A stretch of DNA of 49,680 bases from Fragilaria crotonensis. Its lineage: Eukaryota; Bacillariophyta; Fragilariophyceae; Fragilariales; Fragilariaceae. Under the pieces are notes generated by a model. The model ran no database searches, was not told where the DNA came from, and was given only the letters and a program-made list of their open reading frames with translations. A program made the position numbers and the translations under genes. This document shows, one piece after another, positions 1 through 10,454 of this stretch. The stretch spans positions 1 to 49,680 of the forward strand of contig JAKSYS010000476.1 in assembly GCA_022925895.1 (NCBI GenBank), read 5' to 3'. The stretch's first letter is position 1, and every line of letters starts with the position of its first letter.

Positions 1-34
1 TAAGAAGCAAATTGTGGTTGAGGGGGACATTTAG

Positions 35-861
35 AGCGTCATCTTGAACTGCTCGACCAGCAAGCTGAGAAGCACTTCGTCTTTGATTTTCTCGATGACA
101 TTGAGGCCAGCATTGACGAATTGATTAGTATAGGAAGTCTGAAGAAATTGCGCTCCGCTTCGAAAGGGATCGACGACACATTAAAGCCCACACCAACCGA
201 GGCCGCCGAGCAACCACCACTTCCGGTCAAGAAGCAGGCATTCGACTTCGAGATGCCACCAGACCTTATCACAACGGCGCCGAAGTCGTCAATAGGTTGC
301 ACTGACACAGTTAATACAAACGATGACACTGTCAGCACGTTGAGCTACACCATTTCTGATAAAAAGACAAAGAAAGGTCCAAAAACTGATTTCGTACAGA
401 TGGAAAGTGTTGTCGAAGAGGGGTCATCTCTCAGATCCCGTGATGCATCAAGTACCGGCACACCGGTTTTGCACGTGACGCCGTCAGCGCGTGAAAAACC
501 TCTTTCGTCACATGCTTGCGATGAGGCCTGCGACTCGGACGTTTGGTGCGGAACCGATGACGAGTTATATCCGAAATCGCGCGAAGTAGGCAACGGGGCA
601 GATGCTGATTCAACTGTGATTTCAAACGACCAACCTCACAGTGTCGAAGGGAAGGTAGACAGTGCCCCCGAATTTCATATCTTCTTGGTAACATACCTGA
701 AGTCCCTTGCCGACGACATGTACGAGTGGGGTGCATCTCTCCAGGATTTTGATTTCGAGACTGTTGCCAGCCGAGCAATGCAGGCGATGATGATCACCGA
801 AGGTGATTTGGAGGGAATGATGACCATTCTGCGGACTGAAATAGATCAAACGCTTGTTTGA
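35..861 (+). CDS. 3' exon of an unrecognised gene (partial)
   Basis: I do not recognise this protein. The frame is open from about position 22, after an in-frame TGA, to the TGA at 859-861. There is no convincing ATG at its start, and an AG acceptor at 33-34 (acatttag) suggests that this is the last exon of a gene beginning outside the window. The start is inferred. The segment of about 275 residues has low-complexity acidic and serine-rich stretches (a KKTKKGPK basic patch, an NTNDDTVST stretch). It ends in a more ordered, probably helical region that runs from EFHIFLVTYLKSLADDMYEW to ILRTEIDQTLV. No catalytic motif, signal or membrane segment is seen. Confidence 0.5.
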
Positions 862-1590
862 GTATTGACAGGCGACCAACGGAGCTACATGTTCACACGT
901 CGACAATGCGTACCGTACTGTTTTTGCTGGTTTCATTTGAGTAGAGAATGTACATGAAGTTGTTAGAAGGCGTTGTAGTATTTTTTCTTACGATGTTATT
1001 TGTAAATACTCCGAGCACTGCCTTACAACTATGCACCCCAGTATACTCCACGAAGTATGTAGTGAACGACGACGAAACAGGAGCCACAATGTTCCCAACT
1101 AGGGGGGAACGGTGCCACGCGGTTTAGGAAAGGCTCCCATTTAGAAACATAAACCGATGAGATGCGGTGATGCAGTTCAATGATGATGCTCACTATGGGC
1201 TCGAAAGATGGGAATTGTATAAGGGAGATTCATCGAGCACCCCAATCTTTTGCGATTGGTCCGAAAACACAAATAGCACACAGCATGCTTACATTATCCT
1301 GCACGCCGTCGTTATTGTCATACACCAACTTCACAATGCCAGAAATCCACCCAACACCAGAGGGAACGCTTGGACCGCTCACCGTCGGCCTGGTGCTTGG
1401 TGACGAATTTGGAATCAAGTTTACGAAAGGTGCTTCGCTGTGCTCGCGGGAAGGCACTGAGCCCACGCAAGAAGCGTACGAACCCCTTCATCAACAAAAA
1501 TGCTTCCAACACTGTCGCCACAGGTACACACGATTCGGGTCTCCTCTGCTACTGTCACGTCCGTGATGGGTCACATAGATTAGTATCGAC
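862..1590. other. Intergenic, no gene supported
   Basis: Short overlapping open frames lie on both strands here, with no family resemblance I can defend. The right edge runs into retroelement debris, so some of this DNA may be eroded element sequence. Confidence 0.4.
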
Positions 1591-1797
1591 CATGAACCAA
1601 CCATCTAAATGTCCTATTGCACCACTTTTCGCGGTCACGTTGAGCACAAGGTTATAAGCATCCATCCCATCAGTATCAATGATCAGCCAGCAGATTACTT
1701 GACAAAGGCATTAAACGAGGAAAAATTTTCCCAGATTTGTCGTACGAACTGTGAGATCTTCCATACACCGTCGGGTGCACGAGGGATTGTGACATGA
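1591..1797 (+). pseudogene. Ty1/copia RNase H-integrase-type polyprotein end, eroded
   Basis: The translation resembles the C-terminal end of a copia polyprotein: TNHLNVLLHHF, then after a one-base frame change near 1622-1626, RGHVEHKVISIHPI, QPADYLTKAL and NEEKFSQICR. Copia RNase H domains end with a TKHI....HF(I)REHVE...I......QLADxLTKPL block, and the order and spacing match. Diatom copia elements (CoDi groups) are the obvious source. Only this tail is readable. The reverse transcriptase that should lie upstream is not recognisable in any frame, so this is a dead fragment. Confidence 0.6.
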
Positions 1798-1949
1798 CCA
1801 GATAACCAGGAAGGTCCGGCCAAAGTATGTTCTAGCCGTTGAAAGTCGTTATTGTCGTCATTTCAACGTAAGCCGGGCTTAAAAAAACATGTGTTGCGAT
1901 ATTTGTAGCCGGAACGGTCGCTCAAGCCGAGCCGGCAAGGCGTTCTCAT

Positions 1950-2292
1950 GTAAGTGGAATTCCACTTAGGGTGAGTGGAATACCACTTAGGGTAAGAGGA
2001 ATTCCACTTAGGATAAGTGGAATTCCACTTGGGGTAAGTGGAATTCCACTTGCGAAGTGGAATTCCACTTACCCTAAGTGAAATGCTTCGTTACCGAACA
2101 GGAGTCATACTGAAATCTGTAGGCGACACGTGTGTCGATCGGATTACGAGTAAGTGAAATTCCACTCAGGGTAAGTGGAAATCCACTTAGGGTAAGTGAA
2201 ATTCCACTTTGGGTAAGTGGAATTCCACTTAGGGTGAGTGGAAGTACACTCAGGGTAAGTGGAATTCCACTTAGGGTGAGTGGAATTCCACT
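1950..2292. repeat. 21-bp palindromic minisatellite (EcoRI-centred)
   Basis: About twelve degenerate copies of a 21-bp unit are present. Its core AAGTGGAATTCCACTT is a perfect 16-bp palindrome around GAATTC. The block at 1950-2080 ends with one copy in inverted orientation (2055-2080). A spacer follows, and a second block runs from 2150 to 2292. Because 21 is a multiple of 3, the array gives a long false reading frame of repeating RVSGIPL-type heptads. Confidence 0.9.
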
Positions 2293-2655
2293 GACTCCGA
2301 ACTCCGAACCACACCATAAACGCGCCGGCCTCGCTTTTTATCTTTTGAAAACGACTCAGCGTGGAAACGACACTCTTACTATGACGTGTTACGTACTCTC
2401 GGTTTTTCCACGATTCCGACCGAGCGGCCGGACCTTCCAGTACTCGGAGTTCGGAGTACCCTGGTACCTGGTACCCGGTTCAAGTACTGCGAACGATGAC
2501 TATGCATCTACTGTATGATCTACTACTATATGCATGTATGCTTCACCGACGGGATTCACTGGTACAGACTTCGTACAAATCCGGCCTCCGGCCACATATC
2601 AAAGACGCAGTATCGTAACCAAACGATCGTAGGACATGGTGGTCCTTTGAGGTAT
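2293..2655. other. Intergenic, no gene seen
   Basis: AT-rich and GTAC-motif-rich spacer (for example ggtacctggtacccggt near 2462). Its only open frame continues the satellite's artificial frame. Confidence 0.5.
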
Positions 2656-2704
2656 GTTCATAGTTCATAGTTCATAGTTCATAGTTCATAGTTCATAGTT
2701 CATA
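2656..2704 (+). repeat. 7-bp tandem repeat (gttcata) x7
   Basis: Seven uninterrupted copies of gttcata, followed by one degenerate copy (gtacatg). Confidence 0.95.
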
Positions 2705-2850
2705 GTACATGGGATCCATGACTTTACAAAGCTTATACTTTAAAATTTTACTATAACTTGTTGATGCATACAATACGAGGTGTAAAATCACACTCTTCCA
2801 ATGTGCAAGTCAAAAAGAAATAAAGCAACACCACGGCTGGAAAGCTAGAT

Positions 2851-3215
2851 GTTGCCTTTGCATTCTCACCAGCACTTGATGCATTAAATACTGGTTAAAT
2901 GATACACTTACTATGCAAAAGTTAAGATGAAGATAAAGCAAAATCATGGGTTGCCTTTGCATTCTCACCAGTGATAGCGGTTCAAGGATTGCTCAATTTT
3001 ATGAAGAGCAAAACTCCAAGATCTACAAATCAGTCATCAGGGAAGTCCTCTGCAAGGAACCATTCAAATGCAAGGCCGAAGGACTCTACCAGTTTCTCAA
3101 AGACATCCTTGACAGAGCTGACGAGATGGGATGATCCAATGGCCTCCTGAACATCATGTTGGAGGTGATGGATGACAACCGGCCAGCCAAAGAGGTCCAA
3201 TTTCTTCAAACGATT
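2851..3215 (+). pseudogene. Copia-type gag remnant with stops and a duplication
   Basis: Translation pieces are AFAFSP (twice), KIYKSVIREVL, CKEPFKCKAEGLYQFLKDIL and DRADEMG. They resemble the gag region of diatom LTR elements, where a hydrophobic FxxSPA block precedes GxKIYKxA...L, then FxLFL..(V/L)..RAxEMGW. The DEMG frame ends in TGA exactly where tryptophan is expected, so a TGG to TGA change is likely. The reading continues as LEVMDDNRPAKEVQFLQTIN. A 22-base block (gttgcctttgcattctcaccag) occurs at about 2852 and again at about 2948, which shows a local duplication. The family call is moderate. The locus is clearly not a functional gene. Confidence 0.45.
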
Positions 3216-4138
3216 AACAGAAAATGGAGTTTCATTTCATGTGATTCTGTTCCTTGTCACCGTAATTGGAATCATCACAACTGGGAGGGAGAATTGAATC
3301 ATAGGATGAAGATTCTCCTGATGATCTGATTGAACCATCAGATGGTGGTGACATGGTCGTGCAGGTTGTACAGTGGGTGCAAGACAAGTGGAGCACCCCA
3401 TTTCAGAACAGTGTCCTCTTTCATAAACTAGAACTACATGCTTGGGCACACCATCTGACATTCTGGTGCGTGTCCTCTGTCAGGGCAATCCAGAGAGTTA
3501 ATGAGAAGAGGGGATGTTTATACAATGAACCCACAACTTCTTTATTGTTATCCCTAACATCATCCTCGAATACACATTAACATGGGGAGAAGGCTCGGGG
3601 CTCGATAATCACTTTGTCCTTCGTACCAAAATTTGGAAAGTACAGCATACTAAAACGTTCAAAAAGTACAAAAGTACACATTGAATTCATACATAATAAT
3701 TCGGGACTTGCAAAAGACCATTCTCGGTTGGATTTATGATACGTACGAGGTACTACAGTACTTTTCTACAAGTTTTTCTCCTGTTTTTCGTAATGTACCG
3801 TTACTGGTTACAGGTTTGGATGAAATTGTTGGGCTGGCGAACTGGCGAGTTGAAGGCGGATCTTTCGGGTTTTCATTCACTCATGAGCGTGGCAACGTGA
3901 TAAGGTGTGCTGTCTCGAAACATTTACGTAGTCATCCCTGTGGACTGTAAAGTAGAGGGGATCCTACGTCTTGCCATCATTCGAAGATAATGTTTGATCT
4001 TGAAGGTATCTGGACACGGCCGTAGAGTGATACTGAAGAGGATCGTACGAGTAAAGGAGACATGAGGCCTGATGATGTCAAAGGATTTCAGGGCACTAAC
4101 TCGTCAGTAAATCGTTTTCCTGCACCCTTTGCCTGATC
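3216..4138. other. Eroded element debris and promoter region of the Psb31-like gene
   Basis: No convincing gene. The stretch up to about 3600 may be more retroelement debris. The part just upstream of 4139 must contain the promoter of the plastid gene, but I cannot point to a specific element. Confidence 0.4.
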
Positions 4139-4960
4139 ATGAAGCTCTCCGCTGTCGTCTGCGCCCTCGCCGCCACATCCGCTGCTGCCTTTGCTCCTTC
4201 CACTGGCATGGTATGTCCCCTTACGTTTCGTTTTAGAGGGTGCTTCCGTGCTTCGTAATTGGCCTGAAGTTCATAGATCCGTTTGAATCCTCGGGCCTAT
4301 GCTGTCGTCGTAGGCGAACTGTAGTTCTGGTGTCTCCACTTGCTGAACCATGGATGCTCACCTTACATTTTTTGTCTTTATCGCTTGCTTATAGCGCACC
4401 AGCACTTCCTTGAATGCCGTTGACCGTCGTGCTGCTTTTGGACAGATTGCGACTGCTGCGGCTGTTGTTGCCCTTGTTCCTGGTGCCGCTCAGGCTGATG
4501 GTGCCGTCTCAACTGCCACCAAGACGAAGGCTAAGGTTGTTTACGGTGGACGTATCGCTGATTTGAAGAGTGCTGTCGCCGCTGGTGATTTCGACGCCGT
4601 TGCGGCCGAGAAGAACGCGTTCATCCTCTTCAACTCTGGTGCCTACCCAACGGCCAAGGACAAGGCAAGCAAGGCCAAGGCTATCGAGGGAACCAATGCC
4701 ATCTTCTCGGCTGTGCGCTCCAAGGATAAGAGCGCGCTCAAGACTGCCTATGACTCCTATGTGGCATCCAACTCCATCAAACCGATCCCAAACCTTAGCA
4801 ATACTCAGGGCCAGTCATACGCCTCAGACTTCAGCTACCTCGCCAAGACTCCTGCTGCGTAAGTTTTCCAATCCTCGAAACTGTAATCGTATTGCTCTGC
4901 ACATCATCGCCATTTCTAACATTTTTACCCCTGAATTTTAGTGCCATCTACCAACGCTAG
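4139..4960 (+). CDS. psb31: Thylakoid-lumen photosystem II extrinsic protein, Psb31-like
   Basis: Three inferred exons: 4139-4210, 4395-4858 and 4942-4960, joined by GTATGT...TATAG and GTAAGT...TTTAG introns, giving about 184 residues. The N-terminus is tripartite. It has an ER signal peptide with AAAFAP, a short plastid transit region (RTSTSLNA), then a twin-arginine lumen signal (DRRAAFGQ, a hydrophobic stretch, PGAAQA) before the mature start DGAVS. The mature part is helical: TKAKVVYGGRIADLK, EKNAFILFNSGAYPTAKDKA, AIYQR end. This fits Psb31, an extrinsic subunit that stabilises the oxygen-evolving complex in diatoms. Another extrinsic protein such as PsbQ' is possible but fits less well. 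If intron 2 is retained, translation stops at the TAA inside the donor site, removing the last residues. Confidence 0.65.
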
Positions 4961-5223
4961 ATGTTGATTTGTGATGCTGTGTCAAATAGCAATACTAACG
5001 ACTTTTTGGCCATGACAAGTAACCCGATCTTGCGGCGCCAGATTAGAGATTAGACTAATTGTTCTCGTACTAGCGTGGGCATTTGTTTCTCTTGCCCGAA
5101 TCAGGTATGGCATATAACTCGAGTATGACGGACAATTACATTGGGTACTCCACTAGACATCACACCAAAAGAACAATGGGAATCACATGGTACTTTCTGC
5201 TACAACAGCTCTTTGGATTGGAG

Positions 5224-6003
5224 TCAAGGGGGACTTGGAGAAGGACCATGCAGTTGCTGTTCGAGACCTTTGACATCGGCCAACTCCCACACCTTGATGA
5301 TTTTGCCATCTTTAAGAGTAAACTCAGTCGCTCCCATCCACTCGACCGGCCGGCCGGTCGGTGAATGACCAAGCAACGAACTGGTGTGCTTTCCGGTAAA
5401 GCGCACTCTGCAAAATGCCTTGTTCCCTTCCACTACCATGGAATGGATTTCACAGTGAAAATCGTCCAAGGCATCGCGGATCGTAGAAACCATCCTCGCA
5501 AACCCATCGTGACCCACACGATCCATTCCAACAGCACCGTTGAAACGGAGTCCCTTGCTACAGACGCGAGGGATGAGTTCCAAGTCTCCTCGGTTCCAAA
5601 TATCGGCAATGAATTTCTTGACTATCTCTCTCGTAACATCGTTGCGTCGAACTAATTCCAGGGCCTCCAGCTTCGTTGTGTCGGAATTCAAGGATGATGG
5701 AGGCGATACGTTGGATTCTGGTGGACGTTTGAGCTCACGATTAGACAAGATCGATGAGTTCGCTGAGCTGCTGTCGAGCGAACTCCTCTCTCTATTTGGA
5801 ATTGGAATAGCTGCCTGGTGAGGAGCAGGAGGAGTCACTCTCTGTACCTGAGGTAAGGGTGGTTGATACTGCGCTTGTTGTTGCTTCGCTTGATTCGCAT
5901 GGTTGTTCGGATCTTCACGCTGGCGCACTGCCATCGAGGACTTCGTCGCGACAACTCCAGACTTGTCGGAATTAGCTTTAGGTTTCTTGGAAAACAGTCT
6001 CAT
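5224..6003 (-). CDS. NTF2-like / SnoaL-type domain protein
   Basis: A single exon of 259 residues starting at the ATG at 6003. The first 110 residues are low-complexity (QQQAQYQPPLPQVQ, SSLDSSSANSS). Residues about 115-245 form an NTF2-like fold of the SnoaL type: VKKFIADIWNRGDLELIPRV, GHDGFARMVSTIRDALDDFH, NKAFCRVRFTGKHTS, EWMGATEFTLKDGKIIKVWE. The family includes small ligand-binding or isomerase-like pockets of many roles, and also stray ester cyclases, so the substrate cannot be inferred. No transit peptide is obvious. The basic N-terminus MRLFSKKPK could contact membrane or nucleic acid. It is convergent with the Psb31-like gene. Confidence 0.75.
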   Translation of the reverse strand: MRLFSKKPKANSDKSGVVATKSSMAVRQREDPNNHANQAKQQQAQYQPPLPQVQRVTPPAPHQAAIPIPNRERSSLDSSSANSSILSNRELKRPPESNVSPPSSLNSDTTKLEALELVRRNDVTREIVKKFIADIWNRGDLELIPRVCSKGLRFNGAVGMDRVGHDGFARMVSTIRDALDDFHCEIHSMVVEGNKAFCRVRFTGKHTSSLLGHSPTGRPVEWMGATEFTLKDGKIIKVWELADVKGLEQQLHGPSPSPP

Positions 6004-6301
6004 TGTATTGGAGTATGATTTAATTGCGCCAGTCTCAAAGTCCCACGTTCAAACTTGCTTTTCTTTTTCCCTGGTACTAATACGTAATGACCGCAAAATG
6101 AAGATGTTTGAAAGATGTTAATGGCGTTGGTGCTGGTGTGATGGAGGTTTGCAGTCCAGGATTGCTACTCTTAGAACCCACAGCTCATTCGCGTGTGTCG
6201 AGCGTCGAACGTCGTGGTTCGAACCTCACGTCAGACTTCAAACTGTGCTTATAGCAACGAACTTCAGTGTTGCACCCAAGAATTTTTGCGAGATCACTAC
6301 T
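6004..6301. other. Intergenic spacer left of the transposon
   Basis: No gene seen. It contains a self-similar stretch (tgtcgagcgtcgaacgtcgtgg near 6198) that recurs in variant form at 41332 and 49146. Confidence 0.4.
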
Positions 6302-6333
6302 ACTAGAGACCATTCGGGCTCTGAACTTTGGCC
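6302..6333 (+). repeat. Left terminal inverted repeat
   Basis: 32 bp, the perfect inverted match of 11756-11787. Confidence 0.93.
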
Positions 6334-6537
6334 TGATTTCTGGTTATGAGCTCAATGTCGGCCCAAAATTTAACGCCTTCCATGGAATGCAAACTTCAGC
6401 CACAAAGCAAGACATAAAAAAAAATCGTTTAGGAGAGTCGCTGGCCGTGCTCTGTATTTTTACGCGCGCATTTGAGTACCCTTGTGCTCCAGAAATCCTT
6501 TCTAGTGCAAGGGCTCTAGCTACAAGTGTGCTGCGCG

Positions 6538-8039
6538 ATGACTGCTGATGGTGATGATGACAATGATGGCTCGTGTTCAACAACGTGGGAATCGCTGATT
6601 CCTACATCATTCAATTTGACTCTATACATTCCTTCTCTGAAGATCTCTGTAACTGCAGGATCCTTCATAAGATACACCAGCTTGGTGGGTGAGGTGTCAC
6701 CATATCATGTCGGTCGGGTGATTGAAATTGTTGCATCTAAAGATTTGATTCCTGGTGGTTATGAACGCTATGAACTACTCCGTCATGAACCACCAGATCA
6801 ATTTAAAGATGAAAAGCTAGTTCAGTTCGCAAAGGTCAACATCTTCAAGGACAGTCAATTTTTGAGTGGGAGCAATTTCCAAGTGCGAGATGATCCTTGT
6901 CGGTTGGATGGATATCAAAGAATTGTCCAGCTCGACAAGTTTAACTGGATACCATCATATCTAGTTGTCGGGCTAGCATTTGTTGCTACGGAGGATGATG
7001 CCTATGATGATTGTCAAGGCATGTCTAACTTTTATGTTGCAACGTATCGCATCACAGAAAGCGGTAACATCTCAATCATCCCACGACACACATGTCCGCC
7101 GTTTCCTGGTAAAATCAAGAATTTCTACGATGTTTGGTCTGTCGATCACTGTGAGCTTATCTTCAATTCTATCCGGCATATAAGACAAGAAATTCAACGG
7201 ATTCTTTGCCGTGTAGCTCAATCTCAGGGTGACTTTGCAATGAGGAACTCGAAATTGCAGCTACCAAGTTGCTCTTGGTTTTCATCAAGAACACGATGAA
7301 GGCCAAAGGTATTGACAGTATTGCAGCTGTCAAATACACCCGACCCCAAATCCTGCTTTCATGGGGTCTTGTGTATCATTCTTGTCGGCATACTGGATAC
7401 CTTGAGGTGCTACGTTTTGACACAAGTAAGAAATTGGAAGTGTTTCGGTCGCTCTTTGGAAGGATGGCTGGCTTCGGGGTACGCAAGACGCGACCCAAGT
7501 ACAGTGATGGCCGTGTTCTCTTGAGCTTGAATGACGTTCTAAATGTTGTCTTGTGTCCTTCCAAAGAGGACAATGTAACTGCAGACGATGATACAAGCGA
7601 TACTTCTCTGTGTCCCTTTCAACGGTTTGGAATTACAGAAGATGGGATTGACCTGTCGTATGATTCATCGGATGGCACACTGTTGATTTCTTTGCGATAT
7701 CGAAAACTAATTGTGACAAATGAGTCGATGCAATCACTTGCTGGTGTCGGTGTTTCTGTTGGAGGTACTCAAACGCATCCCAGCATTGGAGCTTGTGTCG
7801 TGTCCGGCGAAATTGAGTCCGATGAGAGGTTAAGTACTAAAATTGTTGCAGGAATGGAGTTTATCGACCATACATATGTGATGCGAGTTCAAGAAGTCCG
7901 AAGGACTGAGATACACGCCAAGAAGGTTTACATGATCCATAATACTCGGATGACAACCAAAGTTAATGAATCCGAGGAGGTTGTTGTTTACACCGACATG
8001 GAACACGTTTATCAGAAAATTCAAGAAATGCTAGAATAG
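6538..8039 (+). CDS. Transposon accessory protein, possibly BAH-like at the N-terminus (frame break)
   Basis: An unrecognised protein of about 500 residues in two overlapping frames: 6538-7299 from the ATG at 6538, and an open frame from 7233 to 8039. The total length is one base short of a multiple of three, so a single-base deletion between 7233 and 7299 is likely. An intron is less likely because no good short GT-AG pair is seen. Residues 30-170 (GSFIRYTSLVGEVSPYHVGR, VIEIVASKDL, VQFAKVNIFKDSQFL) have the look of a BAH-type chromatin-reading domain. The second half shows no known motif. It sits inside the terminal repeats and faces the putative transposase, so a role in transposition or chromatin targeting is inferred only. 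Confidence 0.6.
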
Positions 8040-8074
8040 GACTATCAAATTTTTAATCGCTCGTAGAAGTGTCT

Positions 8075-10438
8075 TTATTCCCCGTCACTTGTGATGTATC
8101 CCATTTCAAAGCTCTCATCAACATCGCTGCCTGTGGTGCTAATGCTACTGTCGTCATCAATCTCCTCGTTAGCGTTGTCATTGTAGGAACTATCGTCTTC
8201 ATCGTCAAGAACCTCCTCGTCCTCTGCTGTAAAAAGAGTATCACCATTCCCGCTGTACCACATGATTCGACGCTGCAACCAGCGAGCAATACCCAAGAGC
8301 TTACTCTTCTTTGTTGCATTCTTTGATAGGCCACCTCGATTAGTCCGACGAAAAAAATAGGCTTTAATCAATGCGTTTAGTGCTTCCCATCCCTGCTGTG
8401 AAAAACGATGCAAACACTTCCACTCTTGCATGTACCTCATAACATGCGATGACGAGAGCATGTGGGTGTAGTTTGTACATCCTTCTCTCCCGTAAACTGT
8501 TACCCAATCTTGAAACCAGGCATCGATGTGATCCTGAAATGTACTGATCTCATCCAGTGTAGCATCGGTATCTTTCCGGAGAATAATCATAGCAGCTCTG
8601 TATCTTGGAAAGCATCGAAGCAAGCGCCGTTTGTTGTCATCTGAGTTAGGAAATGAGACTTCAATCAATAGCTCGATTGAATTCATGACTGACCGAGTTC
8701 GATTGTTGTCCATTGATAGGGTGCCAACATTCCCTTCCTCTGTCAGGGGAAACCGCCACTGCGAAGGTGCCATCAAAGAACCAAGAATTTGAGTTTGAAT
8801 GATCGTTGTGATGCAACCAATGTACTCTTCCTGTCGCCTTTTTGCACCGCTTGCAACAGTCCACTCCAAAATCCCTTTTCTTGCATTCGATAATCCTGAA
8901 CGAAGAATGCTCTCGATAGATTTGAGACCAACTCGATTCTCCAAGTGAAGAATGCAAACAACAGCCTGAAGTACGAGATACATTGCCTGGTCCTTGGGTT
9001 CGCTTTCAGAGAGCATGCGAGCTATGTGGTGAGCTCGTTGTTCATTTACAAGCTGCTCTCGGAGTCTTTGTTGCCGTTCACTAAGAGTTCCCATGACTTC
9101 CATTCCGCGACTTGCAAGTTCATCAGTAATGTGACGTGACCAAAGCGCCCTCATGTTTGGTTCACTCGGTTGATTGTCTATATCCATGGTATCGCCATCA
9201 ATCATCACCTGGCCTGACTGACGCACATACATCTTTTGCTGATTGTTATTGTTGGCATCATTCATGATGACATCTCGAAGAGAAGTCAAAACTCCAAGCT
9301 CGTCCACTAGCTCTTGTCGAACATTGGGATCCATGAGAAATGGATAGTGATAACAATGCCGTTCTTCCACCTCGCCATTTGTTGGTGGTGCCTTGTTCTT
9401 ACACAATGCACATTGCGACTTATCTTGTGGTACATGCAGAGTTGACGAGCGACAGGGACATATGTAACAAAACTTTTCTTTCACCTTTGCTGCGCCACCG
9501 TCGTCAAGTGCTCCCCACTGCAGTTTCATGTCTCCAGGGAAGGACATTTTGAAGGCGTGACATCGCAAGGCTCGAGACACCTCACCAGAATTAAACAAGT
9601 TGTACAGTGGCCGAAAACCGTCGAGAGTTTTCTTGCTGTCCTTTGCAATAACAATTCGGAGTGGAAAGCAGAGATTGCGACTCTGTACCAAAGAGTCAGG
9701 TTCGTGAAGTAAAAGTGGGCGCTTGGTTACTGGATTGCACATCGCCATGTCATTTAACTTTAATCCTGCAGCAACATGTGATATTGTGTTTGTGAGTTGA
9801 GCCCCATCGGACGTAAGTCCTAACTCAACTGGCCGCTGCTTGGCGATGTTCTGCAAACCAAATGCCTCAAATAGTGTATGAGTGACTTTGATCGAATCAA
9901 ATTCAAAGCCTTCTCCAAACGTATCATCATTATCAACACTAGTACCTTGCTGTCCTTCGTTGTCTTGATACATTCGCCCAATCATCGTAAAGGGGCAAAA
10001 CCTGTCGGCAGCTGCTTCAAGCTTTCTAGCCACTCGCAATATTGTTGATTTGCTTGTCAGTACACTTCGCACATACTTTCCCTGGACATCAACACCTCGC
10101 AACACTTCAATACCTGCAAGACTTAAATTAAATCCAGCAATATCCATAGCTCTTAGGATCTTCCATGGCGAGAAGACATGGCTGCGAAGGTACGAACGAA
10201 CTCTATTAATCATACATGCTTTCACTTCTCCGTCAAGGAAATTGTTGTCCCACATGCAATCTACGAGCAGTGCTGCCTTGCTCTTGTGACGGTATCGTTT
10301 CATCTTCACATTCAAAAATGTCGACAGGAGTAATACCAAAGAGTCACTATTCTCTCCTGGTGGTGCTGCTTGCATTGTTGAAGAAATGTTGGCGATTTCC
10401 GAATGACTCCACTCAAAGGAAAGGACGCTATCAATCAC
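8075..10438 (-). CDS. Putative transposase, main block (787 residues)
   Basis: The largest open frame in the element. It has no ATG at its 5' end (GTG at 10438) and is open upstream to about 10480, so it is probably the C-terminal part of a longer protein that includes the two upstream frames. Visible features are a GLTSDGAQLTN block near residues 207-217, a Cys-rich zinc-ribbon-like region (CYICPC near 324 and CALC near 343), and a conserved-looking C-terminal block with SQQGWEALNALIKAYFFRRT near 680-699. An acidic tail follows. The D of SDGA and the E of GWEALN are candidates for an RNase H-like catalytic set. I cannot place it in a named transposase superfamily. The role is inferred from size, position and the terminal repeats. 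Confidence 0.6.
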   Translation of the reverse strand: MIDSVLSFEWSHSEIANISSTMQAAPPGENSDSLVLLLSTFLNVKMKRYRHKSKAALLVDCMWDNNFLDGEVKACMINRVRSYLRSHVFSPWKILRAMDIAGFNLSLAGIEVLRGVDVQGKYVRSVLTSKSTILRVARKLEAAADRFCPFTMIGRMYQDNEGQQGTSVDNDDTFGEGFEFDSIKVTHTLFEAFGLQNIAKQRPVELGLTSDGAQLTNTISHVAAGLKLNDMAMCNPVTKRPLLLHEPDSLVQSRNLCFPLRIVIAKDSKKTLDGFRPLYNLFNSGEVSRALRCHAFKMSFPGDMKLQWGALDDGGAAKVKEKFCYICPCRSSTLHVPQDKSQCALCKNKAPPTNGEVEERHCYHYPFLMDPNVRQELVDELGVLTSLRDVIMNDANNNNQQKMYVRQSGQVMIDGDTMDIDNQPSEPNMRALWSRHITDELASRGMEVMGTLSERQQRLREQLVNEQRAHHIARMLSESEPKDQAMYLVLQAVVCILHLENRVGLKSIESILRSGLSNARKGILEWTVASGAKRRQEEYIGCITTIIQTQILGSLMAPSQWRFPLTEEGNVGTLSMDNNRTRSVMNSIELLIEVSFPNSDDNKRRLLRCFPRYRAAMIILRKDTDATLDEISTFQDHIDAWFQDWVTVYGREGCTNYTHMLSSSHVMRYMQEWKCLHRFSQQGWEALNALIKAYFFRRTNRGGLSKNATKKSKLLGIARWLQRRIMWYSGNGDTLFTAEDEEVLDDEDDSSYNDNANEEIDDDSSISTTGSDVDESFEMGYITSDGE

Positions 10439-10454
10439 AATCTTTGCAAGCCGA

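Noticed and set aside
2132..2518. Open frame with repeating RVSGIPL units
   Set aside because: It is the translation of the 21-bp satellite, whose unit length is a multiple of three.
3681..3950. 89-residue plus-strand frame upstream of the Psb31-like gene
   Set aside because: No family, odd composition, and it occupies the likely promoter area.
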